Assembly (NCBI RefSeq): GCF_004959925.1
Contig: NZ_SPUW01000001.1
Location: forward strand, 992,001 to 1,056,000
Source of the DNA: Pseudooceanicola onchidii
GTDB taxonomy: Bacteria > Pseudomonadota > Alphaproteobacteria > Rhodobacterales > Rhodobacteraceae
Length of the DNA: 64,000 nt
Reading direction: 5' to 3'
Under the pieces are notes generated by a model. It was not told the DNA's origin. It saw only the letters and a list, made by a program, of their open reading frames with translations, and did not search any database. Positions 17,842 to 25,995 of the stretch are shown here, one piece after another (positions within the stretch are counted from its first letter, which is position 1; each line of letters starts with the position of its first letter). A program made the translations under genes and the position numbers.

Positions 17842-19134
17842 CTAGCGAACGACCCGAAGCTGTTGCCGTGGAGTCGCGGTGCCGGACTTCAGTGCATCAT
17901 AGGGATCTTCGGGTGCCAGCATCATGTCGACGACCATCCTCAGCAGCTGTCGCCGCCCGCGCGCCGAATAAAAGCCCCCCGCGACCTGGCTGGTTTCCAG
18001 CAGGTAGCGACGGTAATCCTGATAGGCCTTCCGGTCGGGCCGGGCGGGGGTCGCGAAAAACTCGGGCAGGGGCTGGGTCGAGACGAACTCGGGTTTGGCA
18101 TAGACGGCCGAACCGAAGGTCTTGAGCGGTATGCCCCGGAACAGCGCCTGCTGCGCGGCGGTCGAATTGACCGTCACGGCGGTGCGCGCATCGGCCAGCA
18201 GTTGCGCCAGCTTGCCGCCCCGCACGAAATGCACACGGTCCGACACGCCTGCCTCCTTCGCGATCCGCCGCAGGTCGCGGCGCACGGGAACGCGGCCGTC
18301 CTCCAGCGGATGGGCCTTGAAGACCAGATGGTGATGGCGCGGTGCGCCTTCGGCAAAGCCGCGGATCACCACGTCCAGGAAATCGGTCATGGTCGAGAAC
18401 GGGCTGTGCGCCTGGAACGAGGCGTCATGTTCCAGCTGCAGCAGCGCCAGGTGATAGGGAAACCCGCCGTGCCGGATCCGCGTCGTGGCCAGCCAGCGTT
18501 CCGCCGCATGGGCGGGCATCAGCAGCAACCGCTTGAGATACAGCTGGAATTCCTTGGCCACGCTCAGCGACCGGTGCGGTTGGAAATTGCGGTACTGGCC
18601 GTTCCGGAACATCACGAACCAATGGTAGAGCGCGCCGTAGAAGACATGCTGCCGCGTGTCGCCCCACTTGGCCGGGGGCAGAATGGTGTCGGGATCTGAA
18701 TCGGCCAGGGTCTGCCGCATCGCGTCGACGGGCATCTCCATCAGCCGCGAATGCCCGTTGGACCCGCCGCGTTCATAGGTCACCCAATAGGGGCGGATAT
18801 AGCCTTCCTCGAAGACATGCACGGTCAGGCCCATGTCGCGGGCGCGGGCGATGGCCTGGGCATGGATGGCACGGACGTCGCCGTAAAGGACGATATCGGT
18901 CACGCCTTTTTCGGCCACCAGCGCGGCGAAGTGGTCGGGCCAGTCGGCCAGCGTGCCGCGATAAGGCAGGAAGCTTTTGGGATGGAACCAGAAGGCGCGG
19001 TCCCCCGCGTTGAAGCCCACGCGCCAGACGGTTGCCCCGGCAAGCCGAAGCATCCGGCCCAGCCGGTGAAAGAACGGCCCGTGCGGTCCCTGCAGGAACA
19101 GGAAGACACGGTTCTCTCCGATATCTGCGGGCAT
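17842..19134 (-). CDS. kpsS: Capsule polysaccharide synthesis/export protein KpsS
   Basis: The 430-residue protein matches the KpsS family of capsule Kdo-transferases. It begins VFLFLQGPHGPFFHRLGRML, continues with VFEEGYIRPYWVTYERGGSN, and carries HHHLVFKAHPLEDGR in the C-terminal half. With KpsC it is known to build the poly-Kdo linker on lysophosphatidylglycerol at the inner face of the cytoplasmic membrane. The ATG begins the conserved region. It is the first gene of the leftward capsule group, and no KpsM, KpsT or KpsE genes are present in the window. Confidence 0.9.
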   Translation of the reverse strand: MPADIGENRVFLFLQGPHGPFFHRLGRMLRLAGATVWRVGFNAGDRAFWFHPKSFLPYRGTLADWPDHFAALVAEKGVTDIVLYGDVRAIHAQAIARARDMGLTVHVFEEGYIRPYWVTYERGGSNGHSRLMEMPVDAMRQTLADSDPDTILPPAKWGDTRQHVFYGALYHWFVMFRNGQYRNFQPHRSLSVAKEFQLYLKRLLLMPAHAAERWLATTRIRHGGFPYHLALLQLEHDASFQAHSPFSTMTDFLDVVIRGFAEGAPRHHHLVFKAHPLEDGRVPVRRDLRRIAKEAGVSDRVHFVRGGKLAQLLADARTAVTVNSTAAQQALFRGIPLKTFGSAVYAKPEFVSTQPLPEFFATPARPDRKAYQDYRRYLLETSQVAGGFYSARGRRQLLRMVVDMMLAPEDPYDALKSGTATPRQQLRVVR

Positions 19135-19268
19135 CTGCCTGTGCCTCTGCTGTGCCTCGGGTATTGTATCTTGTCGTTAACTTTTCATGCAGGCAAAAAT
19201 ATGGCGTGGTCAAGGGATTGCAGATGCCCCGCCGCGCGGGTAGCCCGAAGAGGAAGGAGATCCGACCC

Positions 19269-19865
19269 ATGTTTACAGGTATCATCACCGACATCGGCAC
19301 CGTCCGCGAGGTCGAGAAACGCGGCGACCTGCGTGCCCGCATCACCACGTCCTATGACACCGACACGATTGATCTGGGCGCCTCGATCGCCTGCGACGGT
19401 GTCTGCCTGACCGTGATCGAAACCGGCGACGACTGGTTCGACGTCGAGATCAGCGCCGAAACCGTGTCGAAGACCAACGTGTCCCACAACACCTGGGATC
19501 CGGGTCGCCGGATCAACCTTGAGCGCGCGCTGAAGGTCGGCGACGAACTGGGCGGGCACATCGTGTCGGGCCATGTCGACGGCGTGGCCGAGCTGATCGC
19601 GCTGACCGACGAGGGCGACAGCACCCGCGCCACCTTTCTCGCGCCCGAGGCTTTGGCGAAATTCATAGCACCCAAGGGGTCGGTCGCATTGAACGGCACG
19701 TCCCTGACGGTGAACGACGTTGACGGCCGTGAATTTGGCATCAACATGATCCCGCACACGAAATCCGTCACCACATGGGGCGACGCGAAGGTCGGCGACC
19801 GGATCAACCTGGAAATCGACACGCTGGCCCGCTACGTGGCGCGACTGCAGGACTGGCAAGCATGA
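19269..19865 (+). CDS. ribE: Riboflavin synthase, alpha chain
   Basis: The 198-residue enzyme catalyses dismutation of two lumazine molecules to riboflavin. It shows the two internally repeated lumazine-binding domains. The first starts MFTGIITDIGTV and includes ACDGVCLTV. The second starts near residue 98 (HIVSGHVDGVAEL) and includes ALNGTSLTVNDVDG. The ATG at 19269 begins the invariant MFTGII. The stop overlaps the following gene in ATGA, implying translational coupling. The other rib genes normally expected nearby (ribBA, ribH) are not in the window. Confidence 0.96.
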   Translation: MFTGIITDIGTVREVEKRGDLRARITTSYDTDTIDLGASIACDGVCLTVIETGDDWFDVEISAETVSKTNVSHNTWDPGRRINLERALKVGDELGGHIVSGHVDGVAELIALTDEGDSTRATFLAPEALAKFIAPKGSVALNGTSLTVNDVDGREFGINMIPHTKSVTTWGDAKVGDRINLEIDTLARYVARLQDWQA

Positions 19866-20422
19866 CGACACATGGCATCGGACACAACAACGGCCCCGCG
19901 ATGGACGCGGGCCGCAGCTGGCGTGTCCACGCCTGGCGCCGGGCCAAGGCCAACATGTCCTCGGCCCGGCTGAACCCCGCGACGGTCAAGCGTCACGTGG
20001 CCCGGGCGAAGGAACTGGGGCTGAGCTATCGCGACTATGCGATGATCCAGGCCTCGGCCGGGCGCGATGTCTGCGGGTTTTTGTTTTCGTCCAATGCGCT
20101 GGATCTGGCTTTCGGGCGGCACCGCGTGTCGCAGCCCACGGCCGAGAAGCTTGAGGCGATCCGCCATGCCCTGCGCATTGCCCTGGTCCATGCACCGCTG
20201 ACGCCCGATCAGGTGGCCGAGGCGAACGCCGCACTGGACTCGGTGCATCGCGCGCCGCGCTTCCTGACATCCTTTCCGCAGATGCGAGAGGTTCTGGCCG
20301 AAGCCCAGGGTCGTCTGCCTGCAAGCGGCCTGGTGGTCGTCGGCACGGGGCTTGAATCCGAATGGGTTGCGGCCGGTCGTCTGGGGGCCTTTCTTCCCGC
20401 CGAGGCCTATTTCGGAACCTGA
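19862..20422 (+). CDS. Hypothetical protein with N-terminal GIGHNNGP motif, coupled to ribE
   Basis: The 186-residue product begins MTTHGIGHNNGP. This N-terminal signature is one I recall from assorted alphaproteobacterial and phage-related proteins, without known function. A basic stretch (WRVHAWRRAKANM) follows. A helical middle from about residue 35 to 110 (VKRHVARAKELGLSYRDYAM and AEKLEAIRHALRIALV) might bind nucleic acid. No signal peptide or membrane segment is seen. It overlaps ribE by four bases, so it is probably made with riboflavin synthase. I do not recognise a domain family. Confidence 0.8.
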   Translation: MTTHGIGHNNGPAMDAGRSWRVHAWRRAKANMSSARLNPATVKRHVARAKELGLSYRDYAMIQASAGRDVCGFLFSSNALDLAFGRHRVSQPTAEKLEAIRHALRIALVHAPLTPDQVAEANAALDSVHRAPRFLTSFPQMREVLAEAQGRLPASGLVVVGTGLESEWVAAGRLGAFLPAEAYFGT

Positions 20423-20428
20423 CCGGAG

Positions 20429-20491
20429 GAGGGGGGCCTTGTCCCCCGCGCGCAAGGCGCGCGCCCCCCAAGGTATTTCCGACCAGAAGAA
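20429..20491 (+). repeat. Degenerate intergenic repeat copy after the GHNNGP gene
   Basis: GGGGGGCCTTGTCCCCC is followed by a GCGCGCAAGGCGCGC-type hairpin and then by AAGGTATTTCCGACCAGAAG. This matches the order hairpin, hairpin, GTATTT core of the copies near 30.8 and 49.1 kb, with several differences. Confidence 0.5.
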
Positions 20492-20593
20492 GCCGGGGTC
20501 GGATCGTTGGCCGATTTTTATATATTCGCAGATGATGTTGCGTTGCCGCCCCGCGCGACCTAGGCTTTGGCCAAGCCGTCATAGGAGCCCACC

Positions 20594-21562
20594 ATGTCCC
20601 CGACCCGCCGTGACCTGCTGAAACTTGCCGCCGCCGCGCCGGCCTTCGCGCTGCCCGCCCTGACCCCGCTACGGGCCCGGGCCCAGCTTGGCGCGCCTGC
20701 CGCGGGCAATCCGGCACATTTCAGCTTCATGATCGGCGACACAAAGCTGACGGTCGTGTCGGACGGTTATTTCACCCTTCCGGTCACCATGTTCGGCATC
20801 AACGCCAGCCCCGAGGAGGTGCAGGCGTTCATGGCCGCGCACTTCCTGTCGCCGACCGACAATTACGCCCATACCAACCACCTTCTGATCGAGAGGGGCA
20901 CGGACAAGGTGCTGGTCGATGTCGGGTCGGGCCATCGGTTCTTCGACACGGCCGGGCGGCTGGCCGCGAACCTCGACACGCTTGGGCTCGGGCTTGAGGA
21001 CATCACCCATGTCGTCATCACCCATGCCCATCCCGATCATATCTGGGGCCTGCGCGACGAATTTGACGAACCGCTCTTCCCCGAGGCGCAGTATTTCGTC
21101 GGTGAGGCCGAGCGCGGCTACTGGTTGCAGGACGGGCTGGTCGACCGGGTCGCGCCCGCCGATCAGCAGTTCGTCGTCGGCGCAGTCAATTCGCTGACGG
21201 CCGAGGGCGTCGACTGGCAGCTGATGCAGGAAGGCTTCGAGGTCGTCCCCGGCGTCACCGTGATCGACACGCCCGGCCACACGCCGGGCCATATGTCAGT
21301 TCTGGTCACCGACGGCGACAACAGCCTGATCGCGCTTGGCGATGCGATGAACCACGCCTGGATGAACTTTGCCCATCCCGGCTGGTACAATGCCTCGGAC
21401 ACCGACGGCGAGCTGGCGGTCAGCACGCGCCGACGCCTGCTGGACATGGCCGCCGCCGACCGCATCCCAGTGCTGGGCTATCACTTCCCGTTTCCCGGCG
21501 TCGGACACGTCATGGCCGAGGGCGAGGCCTATCGGTTCGTTCCTGCGCTCTGGCAGTTCTGA
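20594..21562 (+). CDS. Tat-exported metallo-beta-lactamase-fold hydrolase
   Basis: The 322-residue protein starts with a twin-arginine signal (SPTRRDLLKLAAAAPAFALP), with likely cleavage after ARA near residue 34. The body shows the metallo-beta-lactamase binuclear-metal motif THAHPDHIWG, then DTPGHTPGHMSV with a further histidine, and LGYHFPFPGVGH near the end. The fold covers lactonases, glyoxalase II and other hydrolases, so the substrate cannot be assigned from sequence. Export by Tat suggests a metal-loaded periplasmic enzyme. The ATG follows TAGGAGCCCACC. It is monocistronic by position and converges with tpiA. Confidence 0.88.
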   Translation: MSPTRRDLLKLAAAAPAFALPALTPLRARAQLGAPAAGNPAHFSFMIGDTKLTVVSDGYFTLPVTMFGINASPEEVQAFMAAHFLSPTDNYAHTNHLLIERGTDKVLVDVGSGHRFFDTAGRLAANLDTLGLGLEDITHVVITHAHPDHIWGLRDEFDEPLFPEAQYFVGEAERGYWLQDGLVDRVAPADQQFVVGAVNSLTAEGVDWQLMQEGFEVVPGVTVIDTPGHTPGHMSVLVTDGDNSLIALGDAMNHAWMNFAHPGWYNASDTDGELAVSTRRRLLDMAAADRIPVLGYHFPFPGVGHVMAEGEAYRFVPALWQF

Positions 21563-21569
21563 CGGGCGC

Positions 21570-22319
21570 TCAGGCCCCTTCCAGCGCCCGGATGATCGGG
21601 TCGAAATCTGACGCCTTCAGCGACGCGCCGCCGACCAGCGCGCCGTCGACGTTCGAGATGGCGAAGATCTCTTCGGCGTTGTCGGGCTTGACCGACCCGC
21701 CGTACAGCAGCCGGACGGACCGGCCGACCCCGGCGCCAAAGCGTTTTTCCAGTCGGGTGCGCATGAAGTCATGCACTTCGCCGATCTGGTCGGCCGTGGG
21801 GGTCAGGCCGGACCCGATCGCCCAGATGGGTTCATAGGCGACGACCAGGTTTTCACCGGTCGAACTGTCTGGCACCGACAGCGACAGCTGCGCGCCGATG
21901 ATGTCGAGCGTATTGGTCGCCTCGCGCTGAAGCTGGCTTTCGCCAAGGCAGATCACCGTCATCAGCCCCGCCGCCTGTGCGGTCCTCGCCTTGGCGCGCA
22001 CGTCTTCCGAGGTCTCGTGATGGCCGGCGCGGCGTTCCGAATGGCCCAGGATCACCGCCGTGGCACCGACGTCGCGCAGCATCGCCGCCGAGATATCGCC
22101 GGTATGGGCGCCGTCGGTCTGTTCGTGGCAGTCCTGACCGCCAATCCGGATCCGGCCCGAGGCGCAGGTCTGCGCCGCCGCCGCCAGAAGGGTCGCGGGC
22201 GGACAGATCAGCAGGTCGACGCCCGGATCGGGGTGGGCGTCCGACAGCGTGGTCAGCTCGCTCAGCGCGGCAGAGGTGCCGTTCATCTTCCAGTTTCCGG
22301 CCGCCAGTTTCCGCCGCAT
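21570..22319 (-). CDS. tpiA: Triosephosphate isomerase
   Basis: This 249-residue glycolytic enzyme interconverts dihydroxyacetone phosphate and glyceraldehyde 3-phosphate. All family signatures are present: GNWKMNG (catalytic lysine), ILGHSERR (catalytic histidine), VAYEPIWAIGSG (catalytic glutamate) and LYGGSVKP (phosphate loop). The ATG at 22319 starts the conserved MRRKLAAGNWKMN. A longer open frame upstream has no family similarity. It converges on the metallo-beta-lactamase gene with only 7 nt between stops. Confidence 0.97.
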   Translation of the reverse strand: MRRKLAAGNWKMNGTSAALSELTTLSDAHPDPGVDLLICPPATLLAAAAQTCASGRIRIGGQDCHEQTDGAHTGDISAAMLRDVGATAVILGHSERRAGHHETSEDVRAKARTAQAAGLMTVICLGESQLQREATNTLDIIGAQLSLSVPDSSTGENLVVAYEPIWAIGSGLTPTADQIGEVHDFMRTRLEKRFGAGVGRSVRLLYGGSVKPDNAEEIFAISNVDGALVGGASLKASDFDPIIRALEGA

Positions 22320-22448
22320 CCCATTCTCCTGCTGTAACATTTGCGCCATCATCGGGCTTTGGCCGGGGGCGTCAAGCAGTGCCTTGCCGCAGGCGGGCTT
22401 TCCGGGCAAAAGGGCGGCGATTGACGGGATGACAACAAGGACCGGGTC

Positions 22449-23348
22449 ATGATCCCCAAGCTCGACATGAGCCGCCTGTTGGCCGGCGATACGGCCGAAA
22501 TCGCAGAGCTGAGACGTGGTGCGCAGGACGTCGGTTTTCTTGTCGTCCGCAACACCGCGCTGTCGGCAGACGACGTTGCCAGCGTGATCGCGGCCTATCG
22601 CGCCTTCTTCCACCTGCCCACGGCCGAAAAGGCGCGCGTCGACATGGCCCTGACCGGATCGAACCGGGGCTGGGGCGCGCCGCAGTCCGAACGCGTCGAT
22701 CCGGCGGCGAACCCCGATTACAAGGAAGTCTTCGATTGCGGTTTCCAGCTGGCCGAGGATGACCCGCTGTCCGAGCTGTCGGTCTATGCGCCGAACCTCT
22801 GGCCGGATCTGCCGGGATTTCGCAAGACGGTGCAGGGCTATTACCGGGCCGCCTGCGGCACGGCCATGGACATTCTGCGGGTGATTGCCGCCGCCATCGG
22901 TGAAAACCAAAGCTATTTCGACGACAAGTTCGACCGGCCCATGGCCTTGCTGCGCGGCAACTTCTACCCCGAACGTCCCGACTGGGCAGGGGACAGGGAT
23001 TTCGGCATCGCGGCGCACACCGACTATGGCTGCCTGACCCTGCTGGCCAGCGATGGCGTTCCGGGGCTCGAGGTGCAGGGGCGTGACGGCGGGTGGCTGC
23101 CGGTCACGGCCGAGCCGGGCGAATTCGTCATCAACTTCGGCGAGATGCTTGAAATGTGGACGGGCGGGCGCGTGAAAGCCACGCTTCATCGCGTGCGTGG
23201 CAGCAGCGAAGAACGCATCTCGGTGCCCCTGTTCTTCAATCCCAATCACGACGCCAATGTCGCGCCCGAGGGAGACGCAGAAATAAGGGCAGGGGACCAT
23301 CTGGCGAAGCGGTTCAACGAAACCTACCTTCACCTCGCCAAGGCCTGA
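22449..23348 (+). CDS. Isopenicillin N synthase-like 2-oxoglutarate/Fe(II) oxygenase
   Basis: The 299-residue protein belongs to the isopenicillin N synthase-like double-stranded beta-helix oxygenases. The Fe(II) ligands are visible as His190-Thr-Asp192 (AAHTDYGCLTLL) and His247 (TLHRVRG). The 2-oxoglutarate-binding pair is Arg256-Ile-Ser258. The N-terminal DIOX_N part includes GFLVVRNTALS. Substrates vary widely in this family and none can be assigned. It diverges from tpiA and is followed by a small hypothetical gene on the same strand. Confidence 0.88.
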   Translation: MIPKLDMSRLLAGDTAEIAELRRGAQDVGFLVVRNTALSADDVASVIAAYRAFFHLPTAEKARVDMALTGSNRGWGAPQSERVDPAANPDYKEVFDCGFQLAEDDPLSELSVYAPNLWPDLPGFRKTVQGYYRAACGTAMDILRVIAAAIGENQSYFDDKFDRPMALLRGNFYPERPDWAGDRDFGIAAHTDYGCLTLLASDGVPGLEVQGRDGGWLPVTAEPGEFVINFGEMLEMWTGGRVKATLHRVRGSSEERISVPLFFNPNHDANVAPEGDAEIRAGDHLAKRFNETYLHLAKA

Positions 23349-23380
23349 TCCGGGCCGGGCAGTTCATGCCGGAGCCCCCG

Positions 23381-23803
23381 ATGCAGTTCCCGATCGACAC
23401 GTTGACCGTGCGCCGCGCCACGCTGGAAGGCGGGCGCCATGGCCAGACCCTGAGCCTTGACCTTGCCGCCTTCACGATCCCGCTGCGGGGCGAGGATCAG
23501 ACCTTCCTCACCGCCGCAGTCTTTGACGGGATCGACCTGCCAAGCACGAGGGCGAGGGATCTTGCCGGACAGGTCTATGACTTTCCGGCGAACCCGGACG
23601 ACGGCTATATCGACGGGTCGATCTATATCGACAATCGGCATCACCCGGTCGATGCCACGCGGCTGGCGTTCGGGCCGATCACCGGCGACGTGCTGCCCCT
23701 GACGCTGACGACGCGACTGGTGCTGAGCTTTGAGAAACTGGCGAGCTACGCGGACACAGACTGGACGATCACGGTGGACCTGCCCCTGTCCGAGTTCGAC
23801 TGA
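23381..23803 (+). CDS. Hypothetical protein downstream of the Fe(II) oxygenase
   Basis: The product is 140 residues, rich in beta-strand-like segments and acidic residues, with no signal peptide or membrane helix. It ends TDWTITVDLPLSEFD. I do not recognise a family. GGAG lies six nt before the chosen ATG. An in-frame ATG five codons upstream would add MPEPP. It lies 32 nt after the oxygenase stop, so the two are likely cotranscribed, but no functional link can be read. It converges on the TfoX-like gene. Confidence 0.7.
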   Translation: MQFPIDTLTVRRATLEGGRHGQTLSLDLAAFTIPLRGEDQTFLTAAVFDGIDLPSTRARDLAGQVYDFPANPDDGYIDGSIYIDNRHHPVDATRLAFGPITGDVLPLTLTTRLVLSFEKLASYADTDWTITVDLPLSEFD

Positions 23804-23811
23804 CCGCGTCG

Positions 23812-24195
23812 TTACCTGCCCCGGGCCGCCTTGCGGGCCTTTTCGGCCCGCTTCCGTTCGGCCGCCGCCCGCGCCGGTTCAAGCGACAGGCGGGCCCAGT
23901 CCATGGCCTCGTCAGGGTCGTCGAAGGCGCTGTCGGGCAGGGACATGAAGGACGTGATCTGTTGTTCACCCCCCTTGCGCGCATAGGTGAAGGGCTCTGA
24001 CCCGGCGTCGCGAAGCCGGTCTTCGGTGGTGGCGTCGGATTTCAGGAAAACCGTTCCGGACCCGGCGATCATGGCGAACATCACGTCGTCTTCGACGAAA
24101 AGCCCCACGCCGGAAAACATCCGCCCCGTCCGGATCGGTCCGAGCCCGCGGAAGAGGTCAAGCACATGCCCGAGCGCCTCTTCCGAGACGGCCAT
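23812..24195 (-). CDS. TfoX/Sxy N-terminal domain protein
   Basis: The 127-residue protein shows the TfoX N-terminal domain pattern: GRMFSGVGLFVEDDVMFAMI, then TVFLKSDATTEDRLRDAGSEP and FTYARKGGEQ. The C-terminal tail is lysine/arginine/alanine-rich (RKRAEKARKAARGR). Only the N-terminal half of full TfoX/Sxy competence regulators is present. Such short forms are common in alphaproteobacteria and their role is unknown. The start overlaps the stop of the HesB/IscA gene by one base, so the two are coupled. Confidence 0.85.
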   Translation of the reverse strand: MAVSEEALGHVLDLFRGLGPIRTGRMFSGVGLFVEDDVMFAMIAGSGTVFLKSDATTEDRLRDAGSEPFTYARKGGEQQITSFMSLPDSAFDDPDEAMDWARLSLEPARAAAERKRAEKARKAARGR

Positions 24196-24545
24196 CAGTT
24201 TTCGGCGAACTTGATCGACTCGCCGCAGCCGCAGGCGTCGACGACATTGGGGTTCTTGAACTTGAACCCGGATTCCAGAAGCGAGGTCTCGTAATCGATC
24301 TCGGTCCCGAACAGGAACATCTGGGCCATTGGCGCAATCAGCACCCGCGCGCCGTCCTGTTCCACGACCTCGTCGTTTGAATCGGCGGCGTCGACGTAAT
24401 CCATGGTGTATTCCATGCCCGCGCAGCCGCCCTTCTTGACCCCGATCTTGAGGCCAAAGCGGTTGTCGCGGTCCATCAGCTTGCGGATCTGCTTGGCCGC
24501 AGGCGTCGTGATGGTGACGGGGGATTGTCCGGGAATGCCAAACAT
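24195..24545 (-). CDS. HesB/IscA family iron-sulfur cluster assembly protein
   Basis: The 116-residue A-type carrier holds and delivers Fe-S clusters. The three ligand cysteines are present as Cys41 (KKGGCAGMEY) and Cys105/Cys107 (VVDACGCGES). Length and spacing match ErpA, IscA and SufA, which cannot be told apart with confidence here. It is the first gene of a two-gene unit with the TfoX-like protein. The DUF59 assembly gene lies about 1.5 kb upstream on the same strand, beyond the SatD/DUF3307 pair. Confidence 0.93.
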   Translation of the reverse strand: MFGIPGQSPVTITTPAAKQIRKLMDRDNRFGLKIGVKKGGCAGMEYTMDYVDAADSNDEVVEQDGARVLIAPMAQMFLFGTEIDYETSLLESGFKFKNPNVVDACGCGESIKFAEN

Positions 24546-24574
24546 CTGGGTCTCCTGTTACGCGACAAATCTAG

Positions 24575-25315
24575 TCATTCCGCGCCCGGAAGCCAAGGGA
24601 GGGCCGCAAAGAGATTGAGCAGCGCCAGCGTTGCATGGGCGCAGACCAGCGCCCAGCCGAACGAGGCCAGCGTGCCGATGATGACATATTCCGCCACCTT
24701 CTGTTTCCGCTTCGAGGCGTCGAAGCGCAGGACCGACTTGGCCGCGATCAGGAAGCCGACGGCAGCGGGCTGGCCGACCAGGACGAACAGGAAGATCAGC
24801 CCGCGTTCCAGAAGGCCAATCAGCTCTCCCCCGCGGGGCAGGCCTTCGGCGCGGAACGACCGACCGAAAGGGCGCACCAGCATCCCCACGGCATAGCCCC
24901 CCGCGCGGGTGGCCAGGATCAGGCCGGACAGGATCACCAGCACCGGCGGCAGCCACGTGATCGCGCCCCAGAGGCTGGTGGTGTAGAGCCCCGGCAGGGC
25001 CCAGGCCAGCGCGATCAGGGTGGCCAGATGCGCCCCCTGATCGGTCAGGAAGGCGGTAAGGGATGCGGCAGGCGCAAAGCTTTTGATCCAGTCGATCAGC
25101 AGGTGCGCGCCGGCGAGGGCCAGCAGGGGCAGCAGGACCATCGGATCGGCGGTCACGGGGGCCAGGGCCAGCGTGGCGGTGGCCAGGACGATCAGACCAT
25201 GCAGCAGCAGCGCGGGCAGCGACCGGGCCTGTTTGGCCGCTGCCATCGCGTTGCTTTGCAACAGGAAATCCGCGCAGACATGGGCGAAAAGCAGGGCGGC
25301 GAAGGTTGCGCTCAT
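24575..25315 (-). CDS. DUF3307 integral membrane protein
   Basis: The 246-residue protein is almost entirely hydrophobic, with about six to seven candidate membrane segments. It begins FAALLFAHVCADFLLQSNAM, the recognisable DUF3307 N-terminus with a conserved His and Asp, followed by AGAHLLIDWIKSF. The function of the family is unknown. The start overlaps the stop of the SatD-like gene by four bases (ATGA), so both are made together. In other bacteria SatD and DUF3307 genes are, as far as I recall, regular neighbours, which supports a joint function at the inner membrane. Confidence 0.85.
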   Translation of the reverse strand: MSATFAALLFAHVCADFLLQSNAMAAAKQARSLPALLLHGLIVLATATLALAPVTADPMVLLPLLALAGAHLLIDWIKSFAPAASLTAFLTDQGAHLATLIALAWALPGLYTTSLWGAITWLPPVLVILSGLILATRAGGYAVGMLVRPFGRSFRAEGLPRGGELIGLLERGLIFLFVLVGQPAAVGFLIAAKSVLRFDASKRKQKVAEYVIIGTLASFGWALVCAHATLALLNLFAALPWLPGAE

Positions 25316-25929
25316 GGTGTCTCCAGCATGTCCAGCGCGGACGAAATCGCGGGATATCCCGCCGCGACCAGCGCCTGCCGCACGGCCTGACGGGTGACGC
25401 CAAGCGATTGCGCGACGTCCTCCTGCGTTGGTTTGACGGGGGCCAGCATCGGCAGGACCGACCGCGCCTGCGCCTGGGTCCAGCCGTCCGAGATATGGTG
25501 CGCCAATTCCGCCGCCGCCCCGTGGGGGCCACCCCGCGCATCGGCCAGCGCGGCGCCCTGCAGGCTGTCCAGCAGGCGCCCCGAGGCGACGAAGGCGGGC
25601 CCGGTCGCGTCATTCAGGTTGCCGCTGGCGGGCAGCTGGACCGCGCCCACGGCAAGCGCCATGCGGGTCTTCAGCCGCCGGTCCGTGGCCCGCAGCGCGG
25701 CGCGCAGGGTCAGGGCAATGCGCAAAGGCGCCAGGCGGTCGGGCAGGCACAGCTGCCAGCCGTCGCCGCGATGTCGGGTAAAGTGGCTCTCGGCCCGCAT
25801 CCAGCCGGCCACGCGCGTGGCCGCATCCTCCAGTGCTTCAAACCCGGCAGACAGCCTGTCAGGCGGAAGGTTGGTCGAACCGACGATGTCGCCGGTGATG
25901 ACAATGCTGTGGGGCGGGCTGTGGGGCAC
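25312..25929 (-). CDS. SatD family protein with cyclase-like motifs and C-terminal helix-turn-helix
   Basis: The 205-residue protein begins with a GTG after AGAGGAAACC. The N-terminal region reads VITGDIVGST (Asp14), then HRGDGWQL (Asp56), then DATGPAFVASGRLLDSL (Arg118). This order and spacing resemble the two metal-binding aspartates and the terminal arginine of class III nucleotide cyclases, but the usual asparagine before the arginine is replaced. Residues 168-191 (TQEDVAQSLGVTRQAVRQAL) form a clear helix-turn-helix. SatD takes its name from a streptococcal acid-tolerance operon. Its biochemical role is unknown. It is coupled to the DUF3307 membrane gene. Confidence 0.8.
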   Translation of the reverse strand: MPHSPPHSIVITGDIVGSTNLPPDRLSAGFEALEDAATRVAGWMRAESHFTRHRGDGWQLCLPDRLAPLRIALTLRAALRATDRRLKTRMALAVGAVQLPASGNLNDATGPAFVASGRLLDSLQGAALADARGGPHGAAAELAHHISDGWTQAQARSVLPMLAPVKPTQEDVAQSLGVTRQAVRQALVAAGYPAISSALDMLETP

Positions 25930-25947
25930 GGTTTCCTCTGGCGTTGC

Positions 25948-25965
25948 GCAAGTTATATCACTTGC
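25948..25965 (-). promoter_or_regulatory. Inverted repeat upstream of the SatD-like gene
   Basis: GCAAGT (25948-25953) and ACTTGC (25960-25965) form a perfect dyad with a 6-nt AT-rich spacer (TATATC), 19 nt before the GTG start. Its form suits an operator. Autoregulation by the helix-turn-helix of the SatD-like protein is a possibility only. Confidence 0.45.
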
Positions 25966-25995
25966 ATTCGCAAAAAGAAACCGTTTTGACTTGCC

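Noticed and set aside
21570..23333. A 587-codon leftward frame extending tpiA upstream
   Set aside because: The upstream part is antisense to the Fe(II) oxygenase. Triosephosphate isomerase starts at 22319, with the invariant N-terminus.
25312..25315. Calling the SatD/DUF3307 pair a known cyclic-nucleotide antiphage system
   Set aside because: The SatD-like protein has an HTH and lacks the cyclase asparagine, and no defence-island neighbours are present. The surroundings are Fe-S assembly genes.
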